Positions 49,101-60,600 of a stretch of DNA of 64,000 nt are shown here, one piece after another. Numbering within the stretch: position 1 is the stretch's first letter; each line of letters starts with the position of its first letter. A program made the position numbers and the translations under genes. Source of the DNA: Membranipora membranacea (lineage: Eukaryota > Bryozoa > Gymnolaemata > Cheilostomatida > Membraniporidae). The stretch covers positions 38,626,001-38,690,000 of the forward strand of contig OU612065.1 in assembly GCA_914767715.1 (NCBI GenBank). The letters run 5' to 3'. Under the pieces are notes generated by a model, which did no database searches, was not told the DNA's origin, and saw only the letters and a list, made by a program, of their open reading frames with translations.

Positions 49101-51489
49101 GTCCACAAATTCAGAATCTAACATAGCTGACCCTTGTAAACTAAAAGCTGCCAGATTTTAAGCTTTATTTAGATCTTGACACAAAGTCATACTGATGGCA
49201 TATCTCCACAAATAGCCATGCCATGTATTTTACCAACGATCCATAAATTCCTATCAATGGTTGGTGATATTTGTGGTAGCCACTCATTATAGGTGATGGT
49301 GCCAGCAGCATACACAAATTACTGCTCAGGTATCCTTGAAGGTAACTCTCAGACCGGATGAGTGATTTGTTAACGCTACCACTGTGATGTGGCATTGAAA
49401 ACTTCTGTAATGATTCTGTCTCAAATCAGAGTGGGTCTGGATTTATCCTCAACTCCCAAACATGTGCTCACCTTAAGGTGACATTCTTTATGAATGCAAA
49501 GTAATTATCATGTCACGCTGTTCAATACCACATCAACCTTTACAAGTGATTATATTTAACATGCTTTAGTTGTTCCTCAATGACTGATCAGCCGTCAGCG
49601 AAAGTAGCTTTTCCATTGCCAATCAGTGTAAAGGGATTCAACTTTATCATTTTGAGCAAACCGAACCACACCATATCCTAAATTAAACATGTTACATCAT
49701 TCTAAAATAAGAGTTCACTAACATAGTAAGCAAACCCCTGTAAATCAATCATTGTTGATTTCAGAATGAATAAAGTGAGTCTATTACCGACTAGTCCACG
49801 CATGCAAGTTTGGAGTGATAAGATCCAGGCTGCTTCTGAGCTACTGGCTCCGAACTTCTCTGTGACCTCCAGGTATATAACACCGAAAGAGTTGATACTA
49901 CCATCCATTATCATGGTCTGTAAGAAGCAGCTCAGCACTATCAGCCATCCGTAACCTGCAGCACAAAAAGGGATATTATATAATAATTGGCAGTATGATA
50001 TATATAACATACTTACTATCTGTTCCCCTAGCCTATTCACACGGCCACAGGTGTTGAGTTTTTTGGTCAAAAACTAAAAAAAAAACAACTTGAGGCCGCA
50101 TGACAAGGCTTATTACTGTTCCCTCCCTGCTAATGAAGCATAGAAGCATAGATTAGAACTGTTTGTTTAAATATAGAAACTTTGTGTAGAGTATTCAATC
50201 ATATAAATGATAATTTATTATGGGGCCATGAAGCCATGATTTTGAGTGTGATTAATGGGCCGGCATCAGCGGCTGGTAGTAACATTTCATTCTCGGCCAC
50301 ACGCATAACCACAGAGCAAATCAGACTTCCATCCCAATGTTTTTTATAGTCAAATCATCCTTTACAAACTTAGTTATAAACAACTGTTTCAAACATTGCT
50401 ACATAAAACAACCCATGACAACACATGATTCCGGCGCTGCCTGCCTGTGTTGTCACAACATTGCAATGAAAAATCCCTGTAGTTACCTATATGATTTCAG
50501 TACCTGTTTTGGTCTTTTTAACTATAGATTAAAATGATCTGATCCAAGGTACCTAGCTTAGTATTCTAGCTTAAACCTAGCCTTGTCACGCAGCCATGGA
50601 TTTGGTTTGGAAAAAAAAAAAAAAAAAACCCGTGACCGCGTGACAAGGCTAGCTTAAACCTTCTTAAACCTTTTAATCAAAGAAAGAAGTACAAATAATT
50701 ATTTCATTTTATCCTTGATATAAAAACTGTACATGATATAGAATTCACCTTATATAATATTAACTCTTCTGGAAAGGGTGAAGTGGTATTGGTGCATTAT
50801 TTTACTCTAAAGTGTTATTATTATTTTACTCTAGTGTTTTACTCATTAATTAATTAATTAATTAATACTCATCAATTATTTTACTCATTATTTTACTCTA
50901 GTGTTTCTATCATTGCACCTCAATCATTCTACCATGACAATGCCATTTCAATCATGTTTTATGTATACCTTCCTGAATCAACTAATTGCGCTTATCAATA
51001 TTTTAATCAATTATAATATATCAAAATTGTAGTTTCACGGTGTTTATGGTGTTAATGAGAGACATATAAACTACACTAGAAAACAGCCGTTAAATCTAGG
51101 AGGGCAATTACAATAATGAAACCCTACTGCCAACTGTCCCATCACAATTTGAGCGCTTAAACTAGCTTCTCCCTAATCTTATTGAATTTTTAATCTCACA
51201 ATGAAAATAAGGATAAAACACTATGTTTCCATATGTCGACGTGACGTTGCTTTTAAGCCCAATCAATACACGAGATTAGCATTTAGGTCAACTTTCGCAG
51301 GCACATTAAGACACTATGAGTAAATAGCTCATAGTTCAGTGTAAGACTTTGATAGTTACCGCCATCAACATATTGGGGAGCTGAAGTGTCCACCCTCTGT
51401 TTCGCCAGCTGCCTTTTAGATATCTCCGCATTGTTACACTTTTCTTGACAGGCTTCACTGTTTAACCTAATTTTGGTTGTGTCCTTCAT
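46152..51489 (-). CDS. SLC16-family (monocarboxylate-transporter-like) protein, copy A
   Basis: Six minus-strand exons: 51360-51489, 49788-49955, 48395-48538, 47318-48115, 46941-47066, 46152-46297; 503 residues, all introns phase 1. The start ATG at 51489 (MKDTTKIRLNSE) matches copy B. The first transmembrane segment has the MCT signature DGGYGWLIV, and the TM4-5 region has FFDKRRGFANGISTSGTGIG, the second MCT signature. A hydrophilic central loop (exon 4) separates the two six-helix halves, and the tail is short. Members move monocarboxylates, aromatic amino acids, thyroid hormone or other solutes across the plasma membrane; the substrate is not predictable here. The highest divergence from copy B is in the central loop. 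A U2-like relic lies in intron 2. Confidence 0.9.
48790..49006 (-). pseudogene. U2 snRNA-like relic
   Basis: Read on the minus strand from 49006, the sequence begins ATCGCTTCTCGGCTTATTGG and continues CTAAGATCAAAGTGT, an almost exact match to the highly conserved 5' end of U2 snRNA. After that, the branch-site-pairing GUAGUA and the Sm site are missing, although the distal part (CCTGGTATCACG ... GGCACCTCGCATCCCTC) still resembles the 3' stem-loop. It is therefore best read as a U2 pseudogene or strongly diverged variant. It lies in intron 2 of SLC16 copy A, same strand. Confidence 0.55.
50028..50115. mobile_element. Miniature hairpin element with 8-bp target duplication
   Basis: Ends CTAGCCTATTCACACGGCC and GGCCGCATGACAAGGCTTA are inverted; the identical octamer CTGTTCCC lies on each side (50020-50027 and 50116-50123). 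The interior is A/T-rich. The 8-bp duplication suggests mobilisation by a hAT-type transposase. It lies in intron 1 of SLC16 copy A. Confidence 0.75.
50578..50652. mobile_element. Miniature hairpin element, second copy with target duplication
   Basis: Ends TAGCCTTGTCACGCAGCC and GACCGCGTGACAAGGCTA flank a poly-A loop; CTTAAACC is found immediately before and after. Same family as 50028-50115 and 34777-34843, same intron as the former. Confidence 0.75.
50846..50868 (+). repeat. ATTA microsatellite
   Basis: Consecutive TTAA/ATTA tetranucleotides, about five units, in SLC16 copy A intron 1. Confidence 0.85.
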
Positions 51490-52779
51490 CACCAGACTAT
51501 GTAAGATAAATGTTCAAAGATTTTGTCTCTTTTACTGGTATATATCCAGCTTAGTTGTATAGCAACCAAGAATAATAAATTATGCTTATGTAGGTAAGAC
51601 TATTTTCTTTAGACCTAATTCCTGGTAATTGCCAGTAAGAGTTCCAGACAGTTAATTCTATGGTGAGAATCTGTTTTTAACGACATTGAAAAAATGTCAG
51701 TTCTGTAATAAATTGTCCTGCCCCATTACCTGTGGCAGACGAAGCTCTAAAATGATTGTACGATGCCATTAGCTGTGTTTGACGATGGAATGCTACTACC
51801 AGCAACCCAAGCAGATGTGTCCAAAGAACAAGAGAATTGGATGGCTCCTATCATGTTATAAACTGCTGGTTGTGCTATATAGTATCAAGGGATTCTGGCG
51901 AAATATCAGCCAAACTATTTGATACTAGAAAAACGCAACAAACCCACAGTAAAATAGTTTATGTAAACCTCACATGAATATCCAGTAACATGAGTGATGC
52001 CTTGCCTGATAAAACCACCCTCCCTGGTAAAACAGTGCTGAACAGGGAGTTGTGTGACCTATGAAAATCATTATCACCCAATCCTCATTTGCAACAAAAC
52101 TAACAGCAGACACAATTCAGTTTGCAATAGTCATTTCTCTGCAGAGCATGCTATCTGCATAGACCAAATATATTATAGTAAATTGATGTGATATTGTGTA
52201 GCTTGAGCTCAACCAGCAGGGTATGTTGTCAAAAAATGGCAATTGAAAATTTAAATATGTCAAAGTTTTGCCATAATATACTCCCTCCAACTAATGCCCA
52301 TCTGATCAAGTTATGTTTTGCATTGCAATATCTGTAAGCAATAATGATTTCTTGTGAAAAGAACTATGGGTCAATAAAATCCTTAAATAAACTTGCAACG
52401 TGAACACTTTTTTTGTAGACAAATCAATAACCATGATCGACAATTCACAGACATGTTTTACATAATGAATCAAAATATGAGAAGTGAACTGTTGCAGTGA
52501 CCGTGCAGTCTGGTGGTGGTGTGTAAAAACATGATCATGTACCACTAAAGACAAATTAATAGTGGTGCTGTTGGATGTTTGAGGTTTTGTATACCTCTAG
52601 CATCTCACCATCATAAAGCATTACCATTGCTACAACACAATTAGCTGTAACATCGGTACCTCATCACTACTGCTCCATACAGTGTCCTGTCTAAGTTTAT
52701 CATTAAATCTATGGTTGAAATGATATCCATAAACCTGATTACCAAAAAAATTGACCAGGCAAAGACTCTTTTTAAAATC
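51490..52779. other. 5' flank of SLC16 copy A
   Basis: No gene. It includes a partial match to hairpin family A near 51780-51805 and a partial copy (about 51890-51990) of the block repeated at 53700 and 63620. Confidence 0.4.
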
Positions 52780-53215
52780 TTAAGCTTAATGCCTGGTGGA
52801 TGTGAAAATTGAACGCTACAAGTTGTCAAGCTCTGGGCATCTTTAGGCGTCTAAGGTAGCTGTTGTTGTCCTAAAGGTATCGAATGAGTTTATAACGCTA
52901 TTGTAAGGCTGACGTGATATTATTTTTTTGGCAGCATAAGCAGCTCATAGAGACCATATTAATAACCGGGTAGGCAACATAGATACCAAAGTGAGGGAGG
53001 ATGCTTCACTAATTATTCCAAACTATATTTACAGACTGAGATTATGTGAAACTTAACTATAATTACTCCAAAAGTCAGATAGAGAAGGGGACGTTGCTGG
53101 CTGACGTACTTGAGAAAATACCCGGCGCAAATAGAAGTGATCAGCATTTATACCAACTATTCTACTTCCATAAAAGGCAATTAATTATGGACCTTGGATA
53201 AACAAAATAAATATG
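52780..53215 (-). pseudogene. Decayed SLC16 fragment (exon 3 plus adjoining intron)
   Basis: The segment 53055-53208 is a degenerate version of exon 3 of the two flanking genes, for example ACTTGAGAAAATACCCGGCG against ACTTGAGAACATACCCAGTG, with several indels and no open frame. The segment 52790-52960 matches the following intron (for example GAGTTTATAACGCTATTGTAAG). Intron sequence is retained, so this arose by genomic duplication, not retroposition. It indicates a third tandem copy that has decayed. Confidence 0.75.
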
Positions 53216-54652
53216 GAGTAACCCTTGTAGAAAATTCAGCCAGCCAACCATGTATAGGATTCTATCAAATAGACAGACTAAAAAAAATATAAGGCTCTGG
53301 GGTGATGATGCAATATGAGTTGGCAGTCTAAGTGCTCACCCACTTGCAGGCATCTGAGCTCTGTTGTCATGGTTGTCTGGACGGAATTAGCACAATTGTT
53401 AGCAGGGGTAATAAGATCATGTTGGTTTTTTTTCTTGTATACCATGGTTAATTCACCTTTAGAATCACACAAACTACACTGAAATACTTGCTTCATTTTA
53501 ATATCAAACTAACCAAGATATAGCTCCTTCAACTAGAAAGAATTTGGCAGCCATAATTACTTACCACACAATGCCCGAAAATTGAGATATTGGCAGGGTA
53601 AGGTATGTTGATGGAATATCATTATATAGGACCTTCCCTGATCACCATGAGGCATGGATGGACACATCCAGGTTAACGATGTTAAAACTATTGGTCGAGA
53701 AATTCCTTGATACCAGAAAGCCAAACCAAGAGTATAATGAAACATATAAAAATCTCACATGAATATCCAATAGCAGTAGCGCACCATTGTGTGTCCTCCA
53801 TGTGGTTGGATAGCCCAAGGTGCGACTGGCTAGATTTAGAAGCATTCCACTATCGATTGCCAAAACTCAAACATAGTGAGCACTCGGATTGGGATCTAGG
53901 TTACTTCAGTATGAAGAATTCGGGCTATGAAATAACATATTAATCTGGTACAAGGGGCTTGTATTCCCTCATTAGAGGAGCAGAGAAGACCTTCCGAGTT
54001 GATATGAATTAAATTCTTTGATCAAGACAAAACAGATATCACACTTTTGCATATCATACAAATTATTTGACGATGATTATTATATTGACAGCAATTTGAA
54101 CCAAAAGATGGTAAAGAACAAGCTAAGAAAAAAAAAAAACTCACATAGTTAGGAATGCAAAGGAACAACACATGCTAAAAAAAACCTCATTATATAAAAT
54201 TAAAAAGCAAGGACAGAACATTAATACTACAAACAAACAACGTATATATTCTCTGATAAGATAAAACTCATGTAACAGTATAAACACTCAATCTCTCAGC
54301 ATACCTAATGTTTGTGACAAAATAAACCAACCAACCAAAACTATAGGACAAGAAGAAATATGGATTTTGGCTGGCATAAAATCAGTCACAGTTATTGTAA
54401 GTTAAATACAATTTTTAATAAAAAAAGATTAGGAGGTGAAAAATCTAAAACAGTCAGATTGGAATCATGATAAAATTGACCATATCATAAAACCTGCGTA
54501 GATACACAATACACGGAGCCAAGCAATTCTCAGTCAGAGGTCACGTCCATCAATAATTTTATGTGATAATCAGTGGGTACTGATAATAATAGGATACATG
54601 CCAACAATCCGATTCAATTAAAAGCACTTAATCCAGGAAATCCCAACATGAA
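53216..54652. other. Spacer between SLC16 copies with duplicated block
   Basis: About 53690-53945 matches 63610-63850 at roughly 70-80 percent by eye (shared CACATGAATATCCA/TACATGAATATCCA, ATGTGGTTGGAT, GGGATCTAGGTT). About 54350-54440 resembles 63110-63215 (GGAGGTGAAAAATCTA). Open frames over the first block are short and lack family motifs, so I treat both as repeats. Confidence 0.5.
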
Positions 54653-57600
54653 TTAGGGATTGTCCTCCCTTGACAGTTTTCGCTCTTTGACGGCTCTGAT
54701 GATGGGTATAAGAATAGTCATCACAGAGGCAAGAATCAGCATAGATCCACTGAAGGCGAATACGTACTCATACCTTCCAGTTTTGTCGAATATGAAACCT
54801 GAAATGTTATTAATATGGTGGTTAAAATCGGCCCAAGAAAGGTGACGGTTTATGTTGGATTTGTATCCGAAGTACACATCCTAACCTGTAGAGCCACCTC
54901 CGCAAATTTTACATTATAGAAAGAAAACTCTGGTCTGACTTCTTATCTCAACTTGGTCACTTCTAAGTGACACTTCACTATGCCACTACAAGCCTGGACA
55001 AAGCATAAACACTGAACCTATAATTGTTCCAAAACAAAATGTTGGTTTTTTGAAGTTGTCCTCAAGCCAAGAAATCATTTATTCCCAGTGTAGGATTTGG
55101 AGGGTTGTAGCTGTTGACTAGACTCCTTAGACCAGCTGTGGGCAACCTTCGGCCTTTTGCCAGTGCGGCCTAATGGGTAATATTTTGCGGCCTAATTGTG
55201 GCCTCATGCCTAGAAAAGTTATTATGCATCAATTTTGATTCCTCTTTCGTTATGTGGAAAACTAAGTATGTATAGCGCCTGTACAATATATTTCAAAAAT
55301 AGTGGCAATTTTGTACTATGCAAATAGCAAAGCTTCCCCAGCCACTCTACACAAAATCATCATAACTGTAGCACTGGTGTCAACGACTATCTTAAGTTGT
55401 TTTTCTTTCAAAAATAGCACAAAACAGACCCTTGGATGTTAAAATTACAAAGTTCTCTACCATAATTATAGTTATTAGTATTTTTTGCAAAACAGTCATT
55501 TTGGACGAAAGGCAGATTTGTATCAAAAAGTCTCTTTGTTACAAGTGCTCCTGCATTATGCTTGAAATGTTCAATATTGCCTTTCATTTCACAACCATTT
55601 GCAAGAGAATTCTCCCTTGCAGGAGGGTGGGCGCTGTAAGATGAAAATTATGACAGGGCGAGAAAAAACTCAAAAAAATTTTCGCTCCGCGAAAAAAACT
55701 TTTTCTCCATCACAACAGTCCCGTCATGATCTTTTTACACTTTAACCCCTGGGATGGCGCTACAACACCCCCCCCCACACCTGCCCTGCCCTTTGTCATA
55801 CACATGAAACACAGAGATACAGACACGCATAAAATCGAATCATGAGGTAAAATGACGTCACAAAACTCCAGAAGATTAGATGAACCAGTATTTCTGTTGA
55901 GTTCTTGCAACATAATGCAGTCTTTGCACAAATCTGTTTTAGTATTTACAAAATAGGAAGCGCCAAAATTGTCACTCCAGTTCCAATTTTATCCCTGAAA
56001 GATATGTTGCGGCCTTTTGAGTTGAGCCTGCGTAAAATGTGGCCTTTTTCAAGAAAAGGTTGCCCACCCATGCCCTAGACGTATATGTTTGTAGGTATGA
56101 TTCGGTCAAAAATGAGAATGCACAACATGGTTTTGCTTTTGTTGACCAAAAATACATTATTACAGTAATATGAAGTTCATTTCAACTGCATGCATTGAAC
56201 GTGAGCCTAACACTATGGTTCCATGTGTCGATTTTGTAAGGATTTCGGGAGTAATCGCCCCATGGAAACGGCATTAAAGTCAAATTCCGATTGTGACGAA
56301 AGACTTTTTGGAAGCGAATATCCATACCGTGTTTATTCGACCCATTTCCTAATTGGCGGCGTGGCTGAATGGTTAGCGCGCTTGCACACAATCCCGGCCG
56401 CGGCAGATTCTTTTCATGTTTTTCCTATCATGGGAATGGTTAGAATCCACTGGATTCTAACCATTCGAAATTGGAGTGAACCACAAAATCGAAGCATGGA
56501 ACCATAGTGTAAGTACCTGTGACACTTACCTGCAGCGGCGGGAAATAGCAGTGTCGGAACAATCACACTAAGGCTCACCATACCAAACCCACTCATCAAA
56601 CTCTGCACCCCTATCAGGTCACCCAAGGTCATTGTTAGCATACTTATGTAGCTGCCTAATGAGAAAAACATAACATTCAAGTAGAACAATAGCTGATGAG
56701 AGACTGTGTACAAAATTATTGCAAAATATGAGCATAGCTTGCGCAAGGAGTCGGCTTGTGCATTCGGCAGGCTGGCACTTTTACAAATTCAACTGTATAT
56801 ATAGTCTTATACCTTGATCATGTCACAAATTAAGATTTAAAGATTAATATGCCGAAGTTTCATACTTGCCAAGTAATCTAAATTCAAAAGTGTGAGATTA
56901 CAATTTACAGCGATACTGCACGGCATAGCGGTTCTTCAAGGGTGTGAAGCACCCTTAGTCCAGTGGCGGCCTACCAAAAATGTGGCTAGAAATGCAACTT
57001 CATTTACGAAATTGGATGGATAAATTCTAAGAGTGGAATCTAGGGTAGTTTTTTGAGGCGGTCGCAATGGTGATGATGTACCTTACACAAAGTTGCAGAA
57101 TAGGCAGCAAATTGCCAAAAACGCTGCCGAAAATGGCCAAAATTGCTGTTTTTTTGAGATTTCAAAGGTCTGTCCTGTGCTCACCTTATAAGTTGGGCTA
57201 CTCAAACTCTGAAATCAGATTCATACATACCTTGGTCAGTTTTTGGTATAATATCAGCATGATATCTCAAATATTGAGTGAATGATCAACCTTATAAAAA
57301 GTGATAACCCCGCAAAAAAAGGGAAAGTGATCAAAAAATGATGATATGGTTTTAAAACATCCAAAACCTGAAAGAGCATGTCATAATTAGTGGATCTACA
57401 AGTTTACATGGGTCTGCTATCATAAATAGCGGAGATGTGGCCAACAACGGTTGCAATACCCCCTTATATCACCTGTATATAACTATCATTGAAACAACAC
57501 TACTTTTCCAATTTTGCAGGCGCCTCAAAAACTTACTTCGACTGTTCGTATCGGTCTGATTTTTTTATGGTGGTTTTGTATTGACTCAATCAATAACCAG

Positions 57601-60600
57601 CACTACGCACCTTTTTGATGATACTTGAAGGAGTTTTGCTTTTGCTTTACACGCTATATAACCTTATACAGACGATTTTTATGATATTATAAATGAAACC
57701 AAAGAATATGCACTATTTGAAAAACGACACACTCAGAGCATTAAAAACTGGTCTTATGCGATGGGAGGGTCATTACACAGTCACCATAAAAAAATCAGAC
57801 CAATACGAACATTCGAAGCCTGTTTTTTAGGCAGCAGAATAATTGAAAAAGTAGTTTCGCTTTAATGATAGTTATACACAGGTGATAAAAGGGGTATTGA
57901 AACCGTTGTTGGCCACATCTCAGCTTTTTATGATAGCGGACCAATGTTAAATTGTAGATCCACTAATTATGACATGCTCTTTCTGATTTAGGATGTTTTG
58001 AAACCATATCATAATTTTTTGATCACTTTCCCTTTTACCGGCAGTGTTTTTGGCAATTAGCGGCCGATGGTGCAACTTGGTGTAAGGTACAATATTACCA
58101 TTGCGATCAGCATAAAAAACTGTACCAGAAACAACTGACAAACCTTATCCATCCAAAAGTGAAAATGGAAGTGATAAGATAGGAGGGGGCTGCCACCGGA
58201 CGACCAAGTAATCCACCTGGGGGGTTTGGGAGTGGAAATCTGGAGGGTCCCACCTAAATAGGGAGACTTGGCAAGTATGCGAAGTTTTCAAGTACATTGA
58301 TTACCTGTGCTTATTCCATAGAGAGAAGTATAAAACATCTGTGCTGTAAGTGTAGGTCCGAAGCTGACAAAAGTGAAACTTCCAGCAAGCAATGAGCTGG
58401 CAAAGAACATATAGAACCTCTTAGCTTTAATGGGCTGAACATCAGCTATAAAGCCCATAGCTGGCCTTGTCAGTAGACTGGACAGCCCCATGATGGAGAT
58501 GAGAAGACTTCCATTTGACTTCGAGATGCCGTAGGAGACTGCCCTTGCCGGCATAAATGCAGGGGAGATGATTACACAGGAGGAAAATATACTATGTGTC
58601 AAGTTGAATAAAACATACTTATAGTCCTTGAACAGTGCAAAACTGAAGGCTGTCTTCAGAGTTTGGCAAAATGTTTTACGCTGCAGTTTATCCGTAGTTA
58701 TCTTTGTTGCTGGAACAGTTTTCTCAGGTTTTTTTAAATCATTCGCTGTTACTTTAGCATTAGCATCAATTCTCTCCTCATCATTAATGTAACTCAAAGT
58801 ACAAGTTTTGTTGTCAACGCCTTGTTTGTCCTTTGATTGAATTCGTTTCCTTTGAAGTTTCAGCGCAGCCTCGGGAGTTATGATCAGCGCACCTGCAATG
58901 ACACCTTGCAGAGCGATCCCAGCTAAGAACATACATGTCCCACTAAATCCATACTCAGAAAATAAGTAGTTGGTCAAAGAAGGAAAAACAACTAATCCAA
59001 CGCCTGTCCCACTTGTTGCTATGCCGTTGGCCAACCCTCTTCGCTCATCGAAGAAGTGATTCACTAGGGCCATTCCTATCTGCTGGTAAACGCCGAATCC
59101 TATACCTGTTCAAAAAGAGTGAAATGGTATAGTATAAGAATTTCTAATCGTCTTGATCTTGTTGCCTGGTGGAAAGGGAAATAGATCTGATTATATTACT
59201 TTTCAACCCTTTAATGGGGAATAATACAACATGATTGTATTATCAGAGTACAGGTACGGGTACCCATAGTACTCAGAGGCCCCGGAAAGCTAGTTTGATC
59301 TTGCATCTAATGGTTATCAAACTTCCATGAGTGACGAATGAAGTCAACAATATCTGGAACCTCTATGCGTATTTTGGTTTCCTGGATGACAGTTGGTTTA
59401 TCCAGAGTGTTTATCCTCAGTTATTTTTAAGCGTCCTAGTTTGTTGCTTTCGCCCAAAGAGAAAAGTACTAAATGAGTTTATAATGTTATTATTAGGCTG
59501 GTGTGCCAATATTATCCTGGCTGTCAATCTTCAAATAAAATGCTAAGTATTCCGAAATTAAGCTGACAGGCTATTATTTTTTGTGGCTTACCTGCAATCA
59601 CTCCAAAAGTCACATAGAGATGGGCAATGCTGCTGGCAAATGCACTTGAGAACATACCCAGTGCAATAAGAAGTGAGCCAGCTATAGTCACAATTCTACA
59701 TCCCAGAAATTCCTTTAAGGCAATTACCAATGGACCTGGGATAATAAAAAATAATAACATCAACAAAAAATGACTTGCAAGGACGCATAGGGCTAGGACA
59801 TATCCAAGAGTCGTGACAATGTCACTGTGAAACCTCTGGCACACAGAAGCAGAAAACTCATTTCGATCTAGCATTTATGATCAAATGAGTGTTTTGAGGA
59901 TAAAATGTTCAAACTAATCATCTTTCTGGAAAGTAACAGTTTAATAGTGTTGAGAAGTCATTCCGGTGATTTGAAATCCTGAAATGGTATGGAAAATGGT
60001 ATTTCACCTTAAAATTTGATGGTGATAAATAGGAAACAATGGAAACAATTGAAACTTTCTGGAATGTAACAGTTTAATAGTATTGAGAAGTCTTTCCGGT
60101 GATTTGAAACCCTAAAAATGGTATGGACATGGTATGGAAAATAGTTTTTCACCTTAAAATTTGATGGTGACAAATATGAAACAATGTAAACTCTGAGACG
60201 ATTTTGAAGTAGAGGAAAATAAATTATTGTACAAATCTTGCTTTTTTTTATGATACCTACTGAAGTGAGGTATACTAAATGTGATCAATGATTGGTGCTT
60301 TAATAATCATATGGTAATTAACATCAATAAGTCGCACTTTCTGCTGCATAACATTCACGATGATGTCGGTGGGTTGTCCTCATTGTCACGTAGTGGGAGG
60401 GGGTTGTCGCGTTAACGTGAAACAAAGCTTTTAGGTTTCATTATAAATGACAGGCTAACATGGCATGACCATGTTTCCTATATCGGTAAAAAGGTTGCAA
60501 AGGCAGTTACACTACTACAACTTTGTAGGCCTTTTCTTGACAACAAAACAGCTATTATATTTTACCATCATTTTATTTTTTGCCACATCATAAGTGGTAT

